NCBI GenBank assembly: GCA_963798195.1
Contig: CAWCSF010000002.1
Span: forward strand, 85,439-149,438
Source: CAVSRC01 sp963798195
GTDB lineage: Bacteria > Pseudomonadota > Alphaproteobacteria > Rhizobiales > Kaistiaceae
DNA: 64,000 nucleotides
Reading direction: 5' to 3'
Positions 21,230 through 30,504 of the stretch are shown one piece after another. The position numbers and the translations under genes were made by a program. A model generated the notes under the pieces. That model was given only the letters and a program-made list of their open reading frames with translations, had not been told where the DNA came from and did not search any database. The first letter of the stretch is position 1, and the number at the start of each line of letters is the position of its first letter.

Positions 21230-22470
21230 TTCGCCGCGTCGTCGCCTTTGGATTCTGCCGCAGCGGCGACGCTCCCAACGCTGGCCGCCGGCAAGGCGAG
21301 CGCGGCGCGCTGGCCGGGCGGCCAACTGTAATCGTCAGCCCGGCCGGGCACGAGCGGCGGCGCTGCGCCCTGCACGATCAACTTGTACTGCGGCGTGTCA
21401 TCGGAGATCGACGGCTGCTCTGGGGCCTCGTCGGAGCCGATGAGCAGGCGGCTTCCGCCCGGCAATGGATCGCCAAGCGAGATGACCGGTCCAACAAGGC
21501 GCTTGACGCCATCCGGGCCGATCTCGATCTGGCTCGTCTGGCTGGCCGACGCCAACAGGTCAACGGCACCCGTGCCGATGCCGGTCTGCTTGCGGATCTC
21601 GCGCTCGACATAGAAGGCCAGCTTCAGCCGGCCGGCCCGCGTGAAGTTGATACCGTCGCCCGCCCTGAGCGCGCGGAGTTGGCCGTCCACGTCAGGACCG
21701 GACGAGATATAGCGCCCGTTCTCATCGGTGAACCCATTCCAGATATCGATGAAAGCGCCGCCCGCTTGCGTGGACTGCGGCTTGTAGAAGCCGTTCAGGT
21801 AGGTCATGTCGCGCGATGACGACGCCGAGCGCATGGGCGGAGCGCTCACCCAGAAGAACGGGCGGCCGAAGACCCTCAGCGTGCCAACGATCCCCTCGAT
21901 GCGCGACACATACGTCTTTTCCCAGGCCTCGGAATGCGGAGCTGGTCGAGTCTTGCCGATCCGCATCTGCTGCCGGTCGTTCGCGCCAAAGGCAAGCACG
22001 ATGACATCGGGCTTGGTCTCGTTGAGCAGGCCCGGGAGTTCCTTGTTCCAGTCGTAATAGTCTTCGCGCACCAGGCCCGAGGCATTCCGCGACTTGTCGA
22101 CCGTGGTGATCTTCGGCTCTTCGGCGAATCGCTGCTCGAGGCCCCAGGCGATGCCGCCAGCCACGAAATCGCCGATGACCAGAATCTTGCGGGCGTTCTC
22201 GTCCTTCTCGGCAACCTCGGCGACGGCGACCGGCGGCTGTGCCGGGCGGGGGCGCGCGCTTCGGCGCGACTGGACCGGAGGTGCCCGCCGATCCGGCGGC
22301 GGCCCAAGGTTGCGGTTGCCGAAAAGCAGGTCGAAGAAGCCCATCGGCTGTTGCTGCTGCTGCTGGGGCGGCGGACGCCGGTACTGCTGCGCGAAGCTGC
22401 CATGCAGCGGCAGGGCGAACAGCAATCCGGCAACCACGGCAAGAAGCAAGGCAGACAGGCGGCGCGTCAT
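21226..22470 (-). CDS. Exported SGNH/GDSL-hydrolase-like protein (DUF459)
   Basis: The protein of about 414 residues has a signal peptide (MTRRLSALLLAVVAGLLFALPLHGSFA), then a low-complexity Pro/Gln stretch (PPPQQQQQQPMGFFDLLFG), and a DUF459 domain. The SGNH blocks are weak: block I reads ILVIGDFVAGGIA with Asp rather than the usual Ser nucleophile after the glycine, and block III is VLAFGANDRQQMR. The C-terminal part (DGINFTRAGRLKLAFYVEREIRK) resembles block V, with no His at the usual place. Activity is therefore doubtful. DUF459 proteins are found with cell-wall and polysaccharide genes; here a lytic transglycosylase is 64 bases upstream on the same strand. Confidence 0.8.
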   Translation of the reverse strand: MTRRLSALLLAVVAGLLFALPLHGSFAQQYRRPPPQQQQQQPMGFFDLLFGNRNLGPPPDRRAPPVQSRRSARPRPAQPPVAVAEVAEKDENARKILVIGDFVAGGIAWGLEQRFAEEPKITTVDKSRNASGLVREDYYDWNKELPGLLNETKPDVIVLAFGANDRQQMRIGKTRPAPHSEAWEKTYVSRIEGIVGTLRVFGRPFFWVSAPPMRSASSSRDMTYLNGFYKPQSTQAGGAFIDIWNGFTDENGRYISSGPDVDGQLRALRAGDGINFTRAGRLKLAFYVEREIRKQTGIGTGAVDLLASASQTSQIEIGPDGVKRLVGPVISLGDPLPGGSRLLIGSDEAPEQPSISDDTPQYKLIVQGAAPPLVPGRADDYSWPPGQRAALALPAASVGSVAAAAESKGDDAAN

Positions 22471-22534
22471 CTTCCGGTCCGATCCAAAACGCACAAATTG
22501 ACCGCCGAACGGCGGACGCCCCGTTGCAGCTATT

Positions 22535-23761
22535 CTAGCGGGAGGCCTCCAGTCGCCGCAACAGGTCGCGGGTCTCGACTCCGTCCGGGTTGAGGCCGAG
22601 TTTGCGCTGATAGTTGCGGATCGCCTCCCGGCTTCCGCTGCCGATATCCCCATCGATATCGCCGGAATAGTAGCCGCTCATGGTGAGCAGGAGCTGCAGC
22701 TGCTTGCTCTCCTCCAGGGAGAACGGCTTCTCGTGGGCGGGCCAATTGGCCACGAAGGGTCCGTCGCCGCGCAGCCTGTCGGAGAGATGGCCAACCGCCA
22801 GCGCATAAAAGTTGGAGGCGTTGTAGCGCTTGATGGCGCGGAAGTTCTTCAGGAGCAGGAAAGCAGGCCCATCGCGCCCGTTCGGCGCATAGAGCGTGGC
22901 CGGATCGCTGGGCCGCGGGAAACCCGCGCCGTTCGCCCGCTTCACGCCAAGCTTCGTCCAGGACGCGAGCGAGCGTTCACCGCTCTTGTTCGGGCTGAGG
23001 TTTGCCGGCAGGACTATCTCGTAGCCCCAGGTTTCACCGGTGCGCCAGCCGGATTTCTTCAGATAGCTCGCCGTCGAGCCCAGCGCGTCGGCAACCGAAG
23101 TCCAGATATTGCGCCGCCCATCGCCGTCGAAATCCACCCCATAGGCCTCGAACGTCGTCGGGATGAACTGGGTGTGCCCCATTGCGCCGGCCCACGACCC
23201 TGTCATGTCGTTCGGGCTGATGTCGCCGCGTTGAATGATCTTGAGCGCCGCAACGAGCTGCTGGCGCCCATATTTGGCCAATCGGCCGCCCGACCAAGCG
23301 AGCGTCGCCAGCGAGCGGATCGTATTCTTGAACAGCCGCGGATTGCTGAAGATGTGGCCGTAGTGACTTTCCATCCCCCAGATCGCGGCGACAACGTAAC
23401 GATCGACGCCGTACTTGGCCTCAATACGCGCGAGAAGACTGCCATTTTGGGTAAGCGCCACCCGGCCTTCGGCGATGCGCTCGTCGGAAACCATCTGATC
23501 CAGATAGTTCCAGATCTTCATGTTGAACTCGGCCTGCGCCCCGGCGCGCTTCAGCACATCGGGGTCGGGCTCGAAATTGCGCAGCGCCGTGTCGTATGTG
23601 CGCTGACTGACACCGGCCGCCTTGGCGGTCGGCCAGAAACTCTGCACCCATTGCTGGGGGTCCTGCGCAGCAGAAACAGCTGCGGCAGGCAGCGACAATA
23701 CTGCCGCGACCAATCCTGTCATGAGGATCGATTTCGCCGTCATACCGCCGAGTAAGTGCAT
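22535..23761 (-). CDS. Lytic murein transglycosylase (MltB-type, SLT_2) with peptidoglycan-binding domain
   Basis: This periplasmic enzyme cleaves the glycan chain of peptidoglycan with formation of 1,6-anhydro-muramic acid. A signal peptide is at residues about 7-33. The SLT_2 domain includes the catalytic Glu in AAIWGMESHYGHIF and the motifs GSWAGAMGHTQFIPTTFEAY and DGDGRRNIWTSVADALGSTASYL. The C-terminus has a PG_binding_1 domain (LQLLLTMSGYYSGDIDGDIGSGSREAIRNYQRKLGL). The start at 23761 (MHLLGGMTAKS) follows GAGAAGGA; 23743 (MTAKSILM) is an alternative. The frame is open further upstream but without family match. Confidence 0.88.
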   Translation of the reverse strand: MHLLGGMTAKSILMTGLVAAVLSLPAAAVSAAQDPQQWVQSFWPTAKAAGVSQRTYDTALRNFEPDPDVLKRAGAQAEFNMKIWNYLDQMVSDERIAEGRVALTQNGSLLARIEAKYGVDRYVVAAIWGMESHYGHIFSNPRLFKNTIRSLATLAWSGGRLAKYGRQQLVAALKIIQRGDISPNDMTGSWAGAMGHTQFIPTTFEAYGVDFDGDGRRNIWTSVADALGSTASYLKKSGWRTGETWGYEIVLPANLSPNKSGERSLASWTKLGVKRANGAGFPRPSDPATLYAPNGRDGPAFLLLKNFRAIKRYNASNFYALAVGHLSDRLRGDGPFVANWPAHEKPFSLEESKQLQLLLTMSGYYSGDIDGDIGSGSREAIRNYQRKLGLNPDGVETRDLLRRLEASR

Positions 23762-23858
23762 TCCGGATCCTTCTCCGGCTGCGCTGCCCCGCCCCGATTC
23801 GGCCGCGACCATAACATTGTGGCGGGGGGCCGCCGCAAGCCAACGCTTCCCCGGAGTG

Positions 23859-24851
23859 TCATTCCCGCTGGTTGCGGCGCTCCAAGGAAGCTTCCCAGGC
23901 AAGGGCATGACCGACAATTTCGTTGAGGTCAGCGTGCCGCGGCTGCCAACCGAACTCCGCCATGATGCGGGCTGGAGAAGCCACGATCGCCGCAGGATCG
24001 CCGGGACGGCGCGCACCAAGGCGGACAGTGAAATCGCGCCCGGACACCTGTTTCACGGTCTCGATCACGTCCAGCACCGAATAGCCGTGGCCGTAGCCGC
24101 AATTGGCGACGAGGCTCGGGTTGTTGCCGCGAAGATACTTCAGGGCCTCACCGTGGGCGGCGACGAGATCGGCGACGTGAATGTAGTCGCGGACGCACGT
24201 ACCGTCCGCCGTTGGATAATCCGTGCCATAGACCGTTACCGCGTCTCGCTTGCCGAGCGCGGTCTCGCTCGCGACCTTGATGAGATGCGTGGCGCCCTTG
24301 GTCGATTGCCCCGTCCGTCCGCGTGGGTCGGCACCGGCGACGTTGAAATAGCGCAGCGCCACGTAGCGGAAATCATGCGCCGCCGCGGTATCGGCGAGCA
24401 TGATTTCGCTCATCAGCTTGGAGCGGCCATAAGGAGACTCGGGCGACAACGGCACATCCTCGGTGACCGGCGTTACGTTCGGCGTGCCATAGACGGCCGC
24501 GGTTGATGAGAAGATGAAGCGCCGGACGTGGCCGGCGACGGCGGCGGCGATGAGCGCCCGCGTCTTCACGGTGTTGTTGAGGTAATAGCCGAGCGGATCG
24601 GCGACCGAATCCGGCACAACGACCGACCCGGCGAAATGAATGATCGCCTCGACCGCGTGCTCCCGGATGAGGTGGCCAACCAGGGCCTCGTCGCCGCAGT
24701 CGCCGTGGACCAGGTGCGCCTCCGGCGCCACCGCCCAGCGAAAGCCGGTGGACAGGTTGTCGAGCACGATCACATCTTCGCCGGCATCCGTGAGAAGCCA
24801 GACCATGTGACTGCCGATGTAGCCGGCTCCGCCGGTGACCAGAATACTCAT
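23859..24851 (-). CDS. galE: UDP-glucose 4-epimerase
   Basis: GalE interconverts UDP-glucose and UDP-galactose for exopolysaccharide and LPS. The 330-residue protein is an extended short-chain dehydrogenase. NAD binds at LVTGGAGYIGSHMV, the catalytic Ser/Thr is in FIFSSTAAVYG, and the Tyr-x-x-x-Lys pair is in SPYGRSKLMSE. Family motifs LRYFNVAGADP and DGTCVRDYIHVADLV are intact. It is divergent from galU, so sugar-nucleotide supply genes share one intergenic region (24852-24974). Confidence 0.93.
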   Translation of the reverse strand: MSILVTGGAGYIGSHMVWLLTDAGEDVIVLDNLSTGFRWAVAPEAHLVHGDCGDEALVGHLIREHAVEAIIHFAGSVVVPDSVADPLGYYLNNTVKTRALIAAAVAGHVRRFIFSSTAAVYGTPNVTPVTEDVPLSPESPYGRSKLMSEIMLADTAAAHDFRYVALRYFNVAGADPRGRTGQSTKGATHLIKVASETALGKRDAVTVYGTDYPTADGTCVRDYIHVADLVAAHGEALKYLRGNNPSLVANCGYGHGYSVLDVIETVKQVSGRDFTVRLGARRPGDPAAIVASPARIMAEFGWQPRHADLNEIVGHALAWEASLERRNQRE

Positions 24852-24974
24852 GCGGGAACGGTTCGCCTGACCTTGGGTTTCGCCGTAAGGTTAGTGAAAG
24901 AGTATTGACGTCATATTGCTGCCGTTCGCCTGTCAGAACCTTATTTTCCCGCCGGTTCCAACCAGAAACCCGAG

Positions 24975-25865
24975 ATGCCCGCCCCGCTCCGCAAAGCCGT
25001 CTTCCCGATTGCCGGTCTCGGCACCCGTTTCCTGCCTGCCACCAAGGCCATGCCCAAGGAGATGCTTACGGTCGTCGATCGCCCCCTCATCCAATACGTG
25101 GTCGACGAGGCTCTGGAGGCCGGCATCGAGGACCTGATCATGGTCACCGGACGCAACAAGGGCGTCATCGAAGACCATTTCGACATCCAGTACGAACTGG
25201 AGGCGACGCTGCGCGAGCGCGGCAAGACCAAGGAACTCGACCAGTTGACCCGCGAATTGCCGCCGGCTGGCCGCGTGAGCTTCACGCGGCAGCAGGCGCC
25301 GCACGGCCTCGGCCACGCGGTGTGGTGCGCCCGCGATATTGTCGGCAACGAGCCATTCGCGGTCCTGCTGCCCGACATGATCATGCAGGGCAAGCCCGGA
25401 TGCCTCGCCCAGATGGTCGCCGTCTACAACGAGACCGGCGGCAACCTGATCTCCGTCGAGGAATGCGATCCGGCCGAGACCGCCAAATACGGTATCGTCG
25501 GGATCGGCAAGCCAGTGGGCAAGACCGGCAAGGCCCATGAGCTGACCGGCATGGTCGAGAAGCCTGAGCCGAAGGACGCTCCTTCCAACCTCTACATCAA
25601 CGGCCGCTACATCCTTCAGCCGGAGATCTTCGAACTGCTGGCGCAGCAGGAGCGCGGCGCCGGCAATGAGATTCAGCTCACCGACGCGATGCTGAGGCTT
25701 GCCGAGGCGCAGCCCTTCTACGCGACACGATTCACCGGCCGCACCCACGACTGCGGGGCCAAACTCGGCTGGCTGATGGCGAACATGGCCTTCGCGCTGG
25801 AGCGGGATGAGTTGGCCGAAGATTTCCGGAAGGAAGCAAGCGCGCTGCTCAACGGAAAATCCTAG
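24975..25865 (+). CDS. galU: UTP-glucose-1-phosphate uridylyltransferase
   Basis: GalU makes UDP-glucose from UTP and glucose 1-phosphate, the substrate of the neighbouring GalE. The 296-residue protein carries the nucleotidyltransferase start AVFPIAGLGTRFLPATKAMPKEML, the base-binding region QAPHGLGHAVWCA, the metal Asp in AVLLPDMIM, and the VEKPEPKDAPSNLYINGRYIL motif. It ends at 25865 and its stop shares CTAG with the convergent outer-membrane gene. Confidence 0.93.
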   Translation: MPAPLRKAVFPIAGLGTRFLPATKAMPKEMLTVVDRPLIQYVVDEALEAGIEDLIMVTGRNKGVIEDHFDIQYELEATLRERGKTKELDQLTRELPPAGRVSFTRQQAPHGLGHAVWCARDIVGNEPFAVLLPDMIMQGKPGCLAQMVAVYNETGGNLISVEECDPAETAKYGIVGIGKPVGKTGKAHELTGMVEKPEPKDAPSNLYINGRYILQPEIFELLAQQERGAGNEIQLTDAMLRLAEAQPFYATRFTGRTHDCGAKLGWLMANMAFALERDELAEDFRKEASALLNGKS

Positions 25866-27280
25866 CGCTGCAGGCGAAGTTCGACGCGCACGGCGTCGGA
25901 CTGGTAGGTCTCGCTTGCCGCGGTGCTCTGCTTCCACGTGTGGACGTAGCCACCGGTCAGGTAGAGCTTGCGGTTGAGCTTCCACGTCGCGGCGATGCCT
26001 GCATCCACCGTATTGTCGACCTGGCCGGTGCCCTGGAATGCCTCGCGCGTGAAACTCGCCGTCCAGTTGACGGTGGCGTTGTGTTTCCATGCATATTCCA
26101 CGTCCACCGACGCGGTATGGACGACCGATCCTGACGATGCCGGATCGGTGGTCGGGTTGAACGAGGTGGACGCACCGAAGGTGGCGGTCACCAGCCGCAC
26201 CGGCGACCACACCAGCGAGCCATCGAGCGTCAGCGCGCTGAGCGAGGCCAGCGTGGGATCGTCGAGGTGCTGCATGCCGTAGCCGACGGCCACTTCGCCG
26301 GTGAGTACGGGGCCGCGATCGATCATCACGCCGACGCGCCCGAACCCAGTGAGGCTCGACCGCATGAGCCCGTTGTTGTCCGCCATCTGGTCGAAGACGC
26401 GACGCGATACCTCGCCTTCGATGAACGGATTCAGGCCCGGCGGCGTCTCGTAGCCGAGCCTTAAGCGTGCACCGTAGAGGTTGTTGTCGCGATAACTCTG
26501 ATCGATGATCCCACCACCGGACAACGTCCCATCGTCGTAGTCGGTCCGCTCGATGTTGCCTTCCACCTCGATCAGGCCCCGCCCGAACGCGCCGTGGAGC
26601 GTGGCGGAGGCAAAGAGATCGTGCACGCCGGGTCGGTCGCTGGCGCCGGACGGAAAGTTGGGATCGGACACGTCTTGCTGGCTGTAGTCGTAGCGCCCGT
26701 CGAAGGCGAGGTCCCAGCGTTCCTTGAGGTCGAGCCGCGCGGTCGCCTCGATGGAACCGGACGGCGAATCCGGTCCGCTGCCATCGAGTGTATGATCGTA
26801 GGCGCCGCGCAGCGTCAGCGTCGCGGCGTGGCGCGCCCAGTCGGACTCGAGGCGAAACTCCGGCGTCACGGTGAGATCCGTGGCGGGCCCGCTGCCGGAG
26901 CCGTTGGTCTGATGCTCCAGCGTCGTCGTCAGCGACGGATAAAGGATGAAGCCGCCGGCGCGAATGCCGAGGGCGGCGAAGGGATCGTCCTCAGGTGTGA
27001 TCGTACGCCGCGGAATGCTGCCGGTTTCGAGCGGATCTGGCTCTGGCCCCTTTTCCTGCGGTGTCTGGCGCTGGACCGGGCCGGTCTCGTCCGGCTGGTC
27101 GGCTGGAATCGATGCGGTAGTGGCCGGATCGGTATCGGACGGCGGTGCCGGCAAGACCAGCGGATCGTCCTCGCCGACGCTGCCGCGAAGCCCCGAAATG
27201 GCCGAATCCTGCGCGATTGCCGGCAGCCCGGCAGCGCCGAGCAGCATGGCCGCCGTGAGCGGGAGGAGGCGGAAGCGCAT
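25862..27280 (-). CDS. Outer-membrane beta-barrel protein (BBP2_2-like)
   Basis: The 472-residue protein starts with a signal peptide (MRFRLLPLTAAMLLGAAGLPAIA). A Pro/Asp-rich linker follows (about 35-95, with TASIPADQPDETG and DPLETGSIPRRT). From about residue 100 it shows alternating amphipathic strands ending in a final strand VRVELRLQR. This fits putative beta-barrel porin 2 proteins, which often accompany exopolysaccharide genes. Its place beside galE, galU and kdsD suggests an envelope polysaccharide role. It is divergent from kdsD. Confidence 0.75.
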   Translation of the reverse strand: MRFRLLPLTAAMLLGAAGLPAIAQDSAISGLRGSVGEDDPLVLPAPPSDTDPATTASIPADQPDETGPVQRQTPQEKGPEPDPLETGSIPRRTITPEDDPFAALGIRAGGFILYPSLTTTLEHQTNGSGSGPATDLTVTPEFRLESDWARHAATLTLRGAYDHTLDGSGPDSPSGSIEATARLDLKERWDLAFDGRYDYSQQDVSDPNFPSGASDRPGVHDLFASATLHGAFGRGLIEVEGNIERTDYDDGTLSGGGIIDQSYRDNNLYGARLRLGYETPPGLNPFIEGEVSRRVFDQMADNNGLMRSSLTGFGRVGVMIDRGPVLTGEVAVGYGMQHLDDPTLASLSALTLDGSLVWSPVRLVTATFGASTSFNPTTDPASSGSVVHTASVDVEYAWKHNATVNWTASFTREAFQGTGQVDNTVDAGIAATWKLNRKLYLTGGYVHTWKQSTAASETYQSDAVRVELRLQR

Positions 27281-27436
27281 GGAGCCTGCCGGTACTGACG
27301 AAACGCGCGGAATATCGTTTCCGGAGAGTAAAGATTGTTGGTTAATGCTTGGTTTCGGGCCGGTTCTGGCTGCGCCTGTTCCGGGGCCCGGTGAAACCTG
27401 CTAGACCGGCAAGCACCATCGGGAAGCCCGCGGGAC

Positions 27437-28453
27437 ATGGCCGAACTGCTGACAAAATCAGCCCGAACATCAGTGAAGGACAGCGGAACTGCCGCTGCCT
27501 CCGCCCAACGCACGATCGCGACCGAACGCGCCGGCATGGACGCACTGCTCGCCGCCCTCGACGGCGGTCTCGCCGCACCATTCGCCCGCGCCGTCGAGAT
27601 GATCGGCACAGCCGGCGGACGCGTGATCGTCAGCGGCATGGGCAAGAGCGGCCATATCGGCCGCAAGATCGCCTCCACGTTTTCCTCGACCGGCACGCCC
27701 TCCTTCTTCGTCCACCCGGCGGAGGCCAGCCACGGCGACCTCGGGATGGTCACCGACAATGACGTGATCCTCGCGCTGTCTTGGTCCGGCGAAACGAGCG
27801 AGTTGCGCAGCCTGGTGGAGCATGCCCGCCGCTTCGAGATCGCACTGATCGCCATGACCGCGTTTCCGGAGAGCGCGCTCGGCCGCGAGGCGAACTGCGT
27901 GCTGACGCTGCCGCGCGCCGACGAAGCCTGCCCGCACGGACTGGCGCCGACGACCTCGACCCTGATCCAGCTCGCGCTTGGCGACGCGCTGGCGATTGCC
28001 CTGCTCGAAAGCCGCGGCTTCACCGCCGAGCAGTTCCGTATCTTCCACCCCGGCGGCAAGCTGGGCGCCAACCTGCATTTCGTCCGCGACATCATGCACC
28101 ACGGCGAGGCGATGCCGCTGACCACGCCCGAGGCGCCGATCGCGCAGGCCGTCCGCATCATCACCGAGAAGGGCTTCGGCTGCGTCGGCGTGGTCGACGG
28201 CGCCGGCATGCTGGTTGGCGTGGTGACGGATGGCGACCTGCGCCGCAATATCGGCCGCGAACTGATCCAGCAGACGGTCGGCGCCGTGATGACATCCACG
28301 CCCAAGACCGTGCCGCCTGATTGCCTCGTCGGCGAGGCGCTGGCGATGATGAACCTCGCCTCGCGGCCCTTCACCGTCCTCTTCGTGGTCGAGGACGGCC
28401 GCCCGCTCGGCATCGTGCACATGCACGACTTCCTGCGCCTGGGCGTCGCGTAG
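27437..28453 (+). CDS. kdsD: D-arabinose 5-phosphate isomerase (KpsF/GutQ family)
   Basis: KdsD turns ribulose 5-phosphate into arabinose 5-phosphate, the first step of Kdo synthesis for LPS. The 338-residue protein has an SIS domain (about 45-180) with VIVSGMGKSGHIGRKIASTFSSTGT, AEASHGDLGM and SWSGETSEL, followed by LAPTTSTLIQLALGDALAIAL. Two CBS domains follow (about 215-335), with VRDIMHHGE, CVGVVDGAGMLVGVVTDGDLRR and MTSTPKTV. All motifs are present. Confidence 0.9.
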   Translation: MAELLTKSARTSVKDSGTAAASAQRTIATERAGMDALLAALDGGLAAPFARAVEMIGTAGGRVIVSGMGKSGHIGRKIASTFSSTGTPSFFVHPAEASHGDLGMVTDNDVILALSWSGETSELRSLVEHARRFEIALIAMTAFPESALGREANCVLTLPRADEACPHGLAPTTSTLIQLALGDALAIALLESRGFTAEQFRIFHPGGKLGANLHFVRDIMHHGEAMPLTTPEAPIAQAVRIITEKGFGCVGVVDGAGMLVGVVTDGDLRRNIGRELIQQTVGAVMTSTPKTVPPDCLVGEALAMMNLASRPFTVLFVVEDGRPLGIVHMHDFLRLGVA

Positions 28454-28468
28454 CTCAAAAAGAAAAAA

Positions 28469-28490
28469 GCCCGGAGCCGAAGCTCCGGGC
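28469..28490 (-). terminator. Terminator of the sugar ABC transporter operon
   Basis: GCCCGGAGC-CGAA-GCTCCGGGC is followed on the minus strand by a long U tract (the plus strand shows AAAAAGAAAAAA at 28456-28468). It lies 24 bases past the binding-protein gene and also sits just after kdsD. Confidence 0.9.
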
Positions 28491-28513
28491 GAGACCTCCG
28501 GGAGGTCAGAGGC

Positions 28514-29416
28514 CTACTTGTAGTCGGCCGCGTTTTCCTTGGTGACGAGCACGGTGCCGGTGTCGATCACGGCATCGATCTTCTCGCCCTTCTTCACCTT
28601 CAAGGCGTTCTCGACGCCGAGACGACCCATGTTCTTCGGGTTCTGGGCAATCGTGGCGGCCATGTCGCCGGCGAGTACGGCCGCGGCAGCGTTCGGATTG
28701 GCGTCGAAGCCGACGACCATGATCTTGCCCGACATCCCGGCCGACTTGATTGCCTGAACAGCACCGAGGGCCATGTTGTCGTTGGAGGCAAATACCGCCT
28801 TCAGGTTCGGGTTGCCGGTGAGAATGTTCTCCATCGCCGATTGGGCCTTGGCCGTATCCCAATCCGCCGGCTGCTCGGCGACAACCTTGAGGCCGCATGC
28901 CGTCAGGCCGTCATGGGCGCCGGTCGCGCGGGCTTGTCCCGTGGACTGGGTGATGATGCCCTGAAGGATGGCGACATCGCTGCCCTTGTCGACGTTCTTG
29001 CAGATGTAATCGGCGGCAAGCGCAGCGCCATTGGCATTGTTGGTGCCGATGAAGGTAACGCCATCATTGGTGCCCTTGGTGTCGATGAACACCACGCCGA
29101 CACCCTGCTTGATCGCCGCATCGACGACCGGCTTGAGCGCATTCGGATCGGTCGGCGCGATGGCAAGACCGGAGATGTTCTTGGCGAGCATGTCCTCGAC
29201 CAGCGCGATCTGGCCCTGGATGTCGCTCTCTTGTGGCGGCGCGACAACAACCACGTCGACGCCGAGTTCCTTGCCCTTCTCCTTGGCGCCGGCCTCGACG
29301 GCCGCCCAGAACGGATTGCCCGAACCGGGGCCCTTCATCGCAACGACCACGGTTTCCGCGTGCGCGAGCGCCGTCGACAGCAGCAATGCAGCGGTAAGGC
29401 CGATCAGCTTTTTCAT
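28514..29416 (-). CDS. Sugar ABC transporter substrate-binding protein (RbsB/FrcB class)
   Basis: The 300-residue periplasmic protein has a signal peptide (MKKLIGLTAALLLSTALAHA) and the Peripla_BP_4 fold of ribose, fructose, galactose and inositol binding proteins. Typical motifs are GSGNPFWAAVEAGAKEKGKELG, ISGLAIAPTDPNALKPVVDAA, VVFIDTKG, FIGTNNANGAALAADYI and VFASNDNMALGAVQAIKSAG. The exact sugar cannot be read. It is the last gene of the operon (ATPase, permease, binding protein), an order that differs from the commoner binding-protein-first layout. Confidence 0.9.
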   Translation of the reverse strand: MKKLIGLTAALLLSTALAHAETVVVAMKGPGSGNPFWAAVEAGAKEKGKELGVDVVVVAPPQESDIQGQIALVEDMLAKNISGLAIAPTDPNALKPVVDAAIKQGVGVVFIDTKGTNDGVTFIGTNNANGAALAADYICKNVDKGSDVAILQGIITQSTGQARATGAHDGLTACGLKVVAEQPADWDTAKAQSAMENILTGNPNLKAVFASNDNMALGAVQAIKSAGMSGKIMVVGFDANPNAAAAVLAGDMAATIAQNPKNMGRLGVENALKVKKGEKIDAVIDTGTVLVTKENAADYK

Positions 29417-29499
29417 CGAGTTTTCCTCCTTGGATACGCTTCATCTCCGTTGGGATTTTTTGGAGCCGGGCGTCGGAGACCCAACCCGCTCCAACCGTG

Positions 29500-30504
29500 C
29501 TACTTGCGCACCGATGCGCGCCGCCTCAGCACGTCGAGGTAGACCGCGAGAATGATGATCAGCCCGATCAGAAGCTGCTGCCAGAACACGCTGACGTTCA
29601 TCAGGTTCAAACCGTTGCGCAGCAGCCCCATGATCAGCACACCGGCGAACACGCCGAGCACCGTGCCGCGCCCACCGAAGAAACTTGCGCCGCCGATGAT
29701 GACGGCCGCGATGGCATCGAGTTCCGCGCCGATGCCGGCGTTGGGGAAGCCGGAATCCGTGCGGCCGGCGAGCAGCAGCGCGGCCAGCCCGGCGAAGAAG
29801 CCGGACAGCGCGTAAACCAGCACCAGAATGCGATCGACGCTGATGCCGCTGACGCGCGCCGCCTGCGGGTTGCCGCCGACCGCGACGACGTGTCTGCCCA
29901 CCGCGGTCTTGTGCAGGAAATAGGCGACGCCGCCATACGCGAGAACGAGCACGATGGCGCTGACGGGAAGCGCCGCCAGCGGACCGAGGAAGGGCAGCGG
30001 TATCTGCGCCGCGCCGAGAAACTTCACCGGTTCCGACAGGCCCGAGATCGGCCTCCCCTCGGAGATCAGGTTGGTCAGGCCGCGCGCCACATTGAGCATG
30101 CCGAGGGTCATGATGAACGGATGCGGCAGGCGCAGCAGCGTCAACCCGAGCCCGTTGACCACGCCGACGGTGAGGCCGACGAGCGGACCGAGCAGGATGA
30201 CCACCGGCCACGGCCAGCCGGCAATGTCCGCCATGGTCAGCGACATCATCGCCAGCGCCAGGATGGAGCCCACGGAGAGATCGATGCCGGCGGTGAGGAT
30301 GACCAGGAACATCCCGATCGACAGCAGCGCGTTCATCGCGATCTGCTTGAGGATGTTGGTCAGGTTGCGGGCGGTGAAAAAGTATTCCGGCTGGAGCGCG
30401 GAGAGCAGCGCCATCATCGCGACGACGACCAGCATGATGCCGTAGCGCTCGACGAAGCGGGCCGTGCCTGGATAGCGGGACGCGATCGACGACGACGCCA
30501 TCAC
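29500..30504 (-). CDS. Sugar ABC transporter permease (RbsC class)
   Basis: The 334-residue membrane protein belongs to the BPD_transp_2 family, with about 8-10 hydrophobic segments. Family motifs include AMNALLSIGMFLVILTAGIDLSVGS, LPHPFIMTLGMLNVARGL and the coupling region GIGAELDAIAAVIIGGASFFGGRGTVLGVFAG. Its start overlaps the ATPase stop by 4 bases. Transport is probably of a pentose, hexose or inositol. Confidence 0.9.
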   Translation of the reverse strand: MMASSSIASRYPGTARFVERYGIMLVVVAMMALLSALQPEYFFTARNLTNILKQIAMNALLSIGMFLVILTAGIDLSVGSILALAMMSLTMADIAGWPWPVVILLGPLVGLTVGVVNGLGLTLLRLPHPFIMTLGMLNVARGLTNLISEGRPISGLSEPVKFLGAAQIPLPFLGPLAALPVSAIVLVLAYGGVAYFLHKTAVGRHVVAVGGNPQAARVSGISVDRILVLVYALSGFFAGLAALLLAGRTDSGFPNAGIGAELDAIAAVIIGGASFFGGRGTVLGVFAGVLIMGLLRNGLNLMNVSVFWQQLLIGLIIILAVYLDVLRRRASVRK

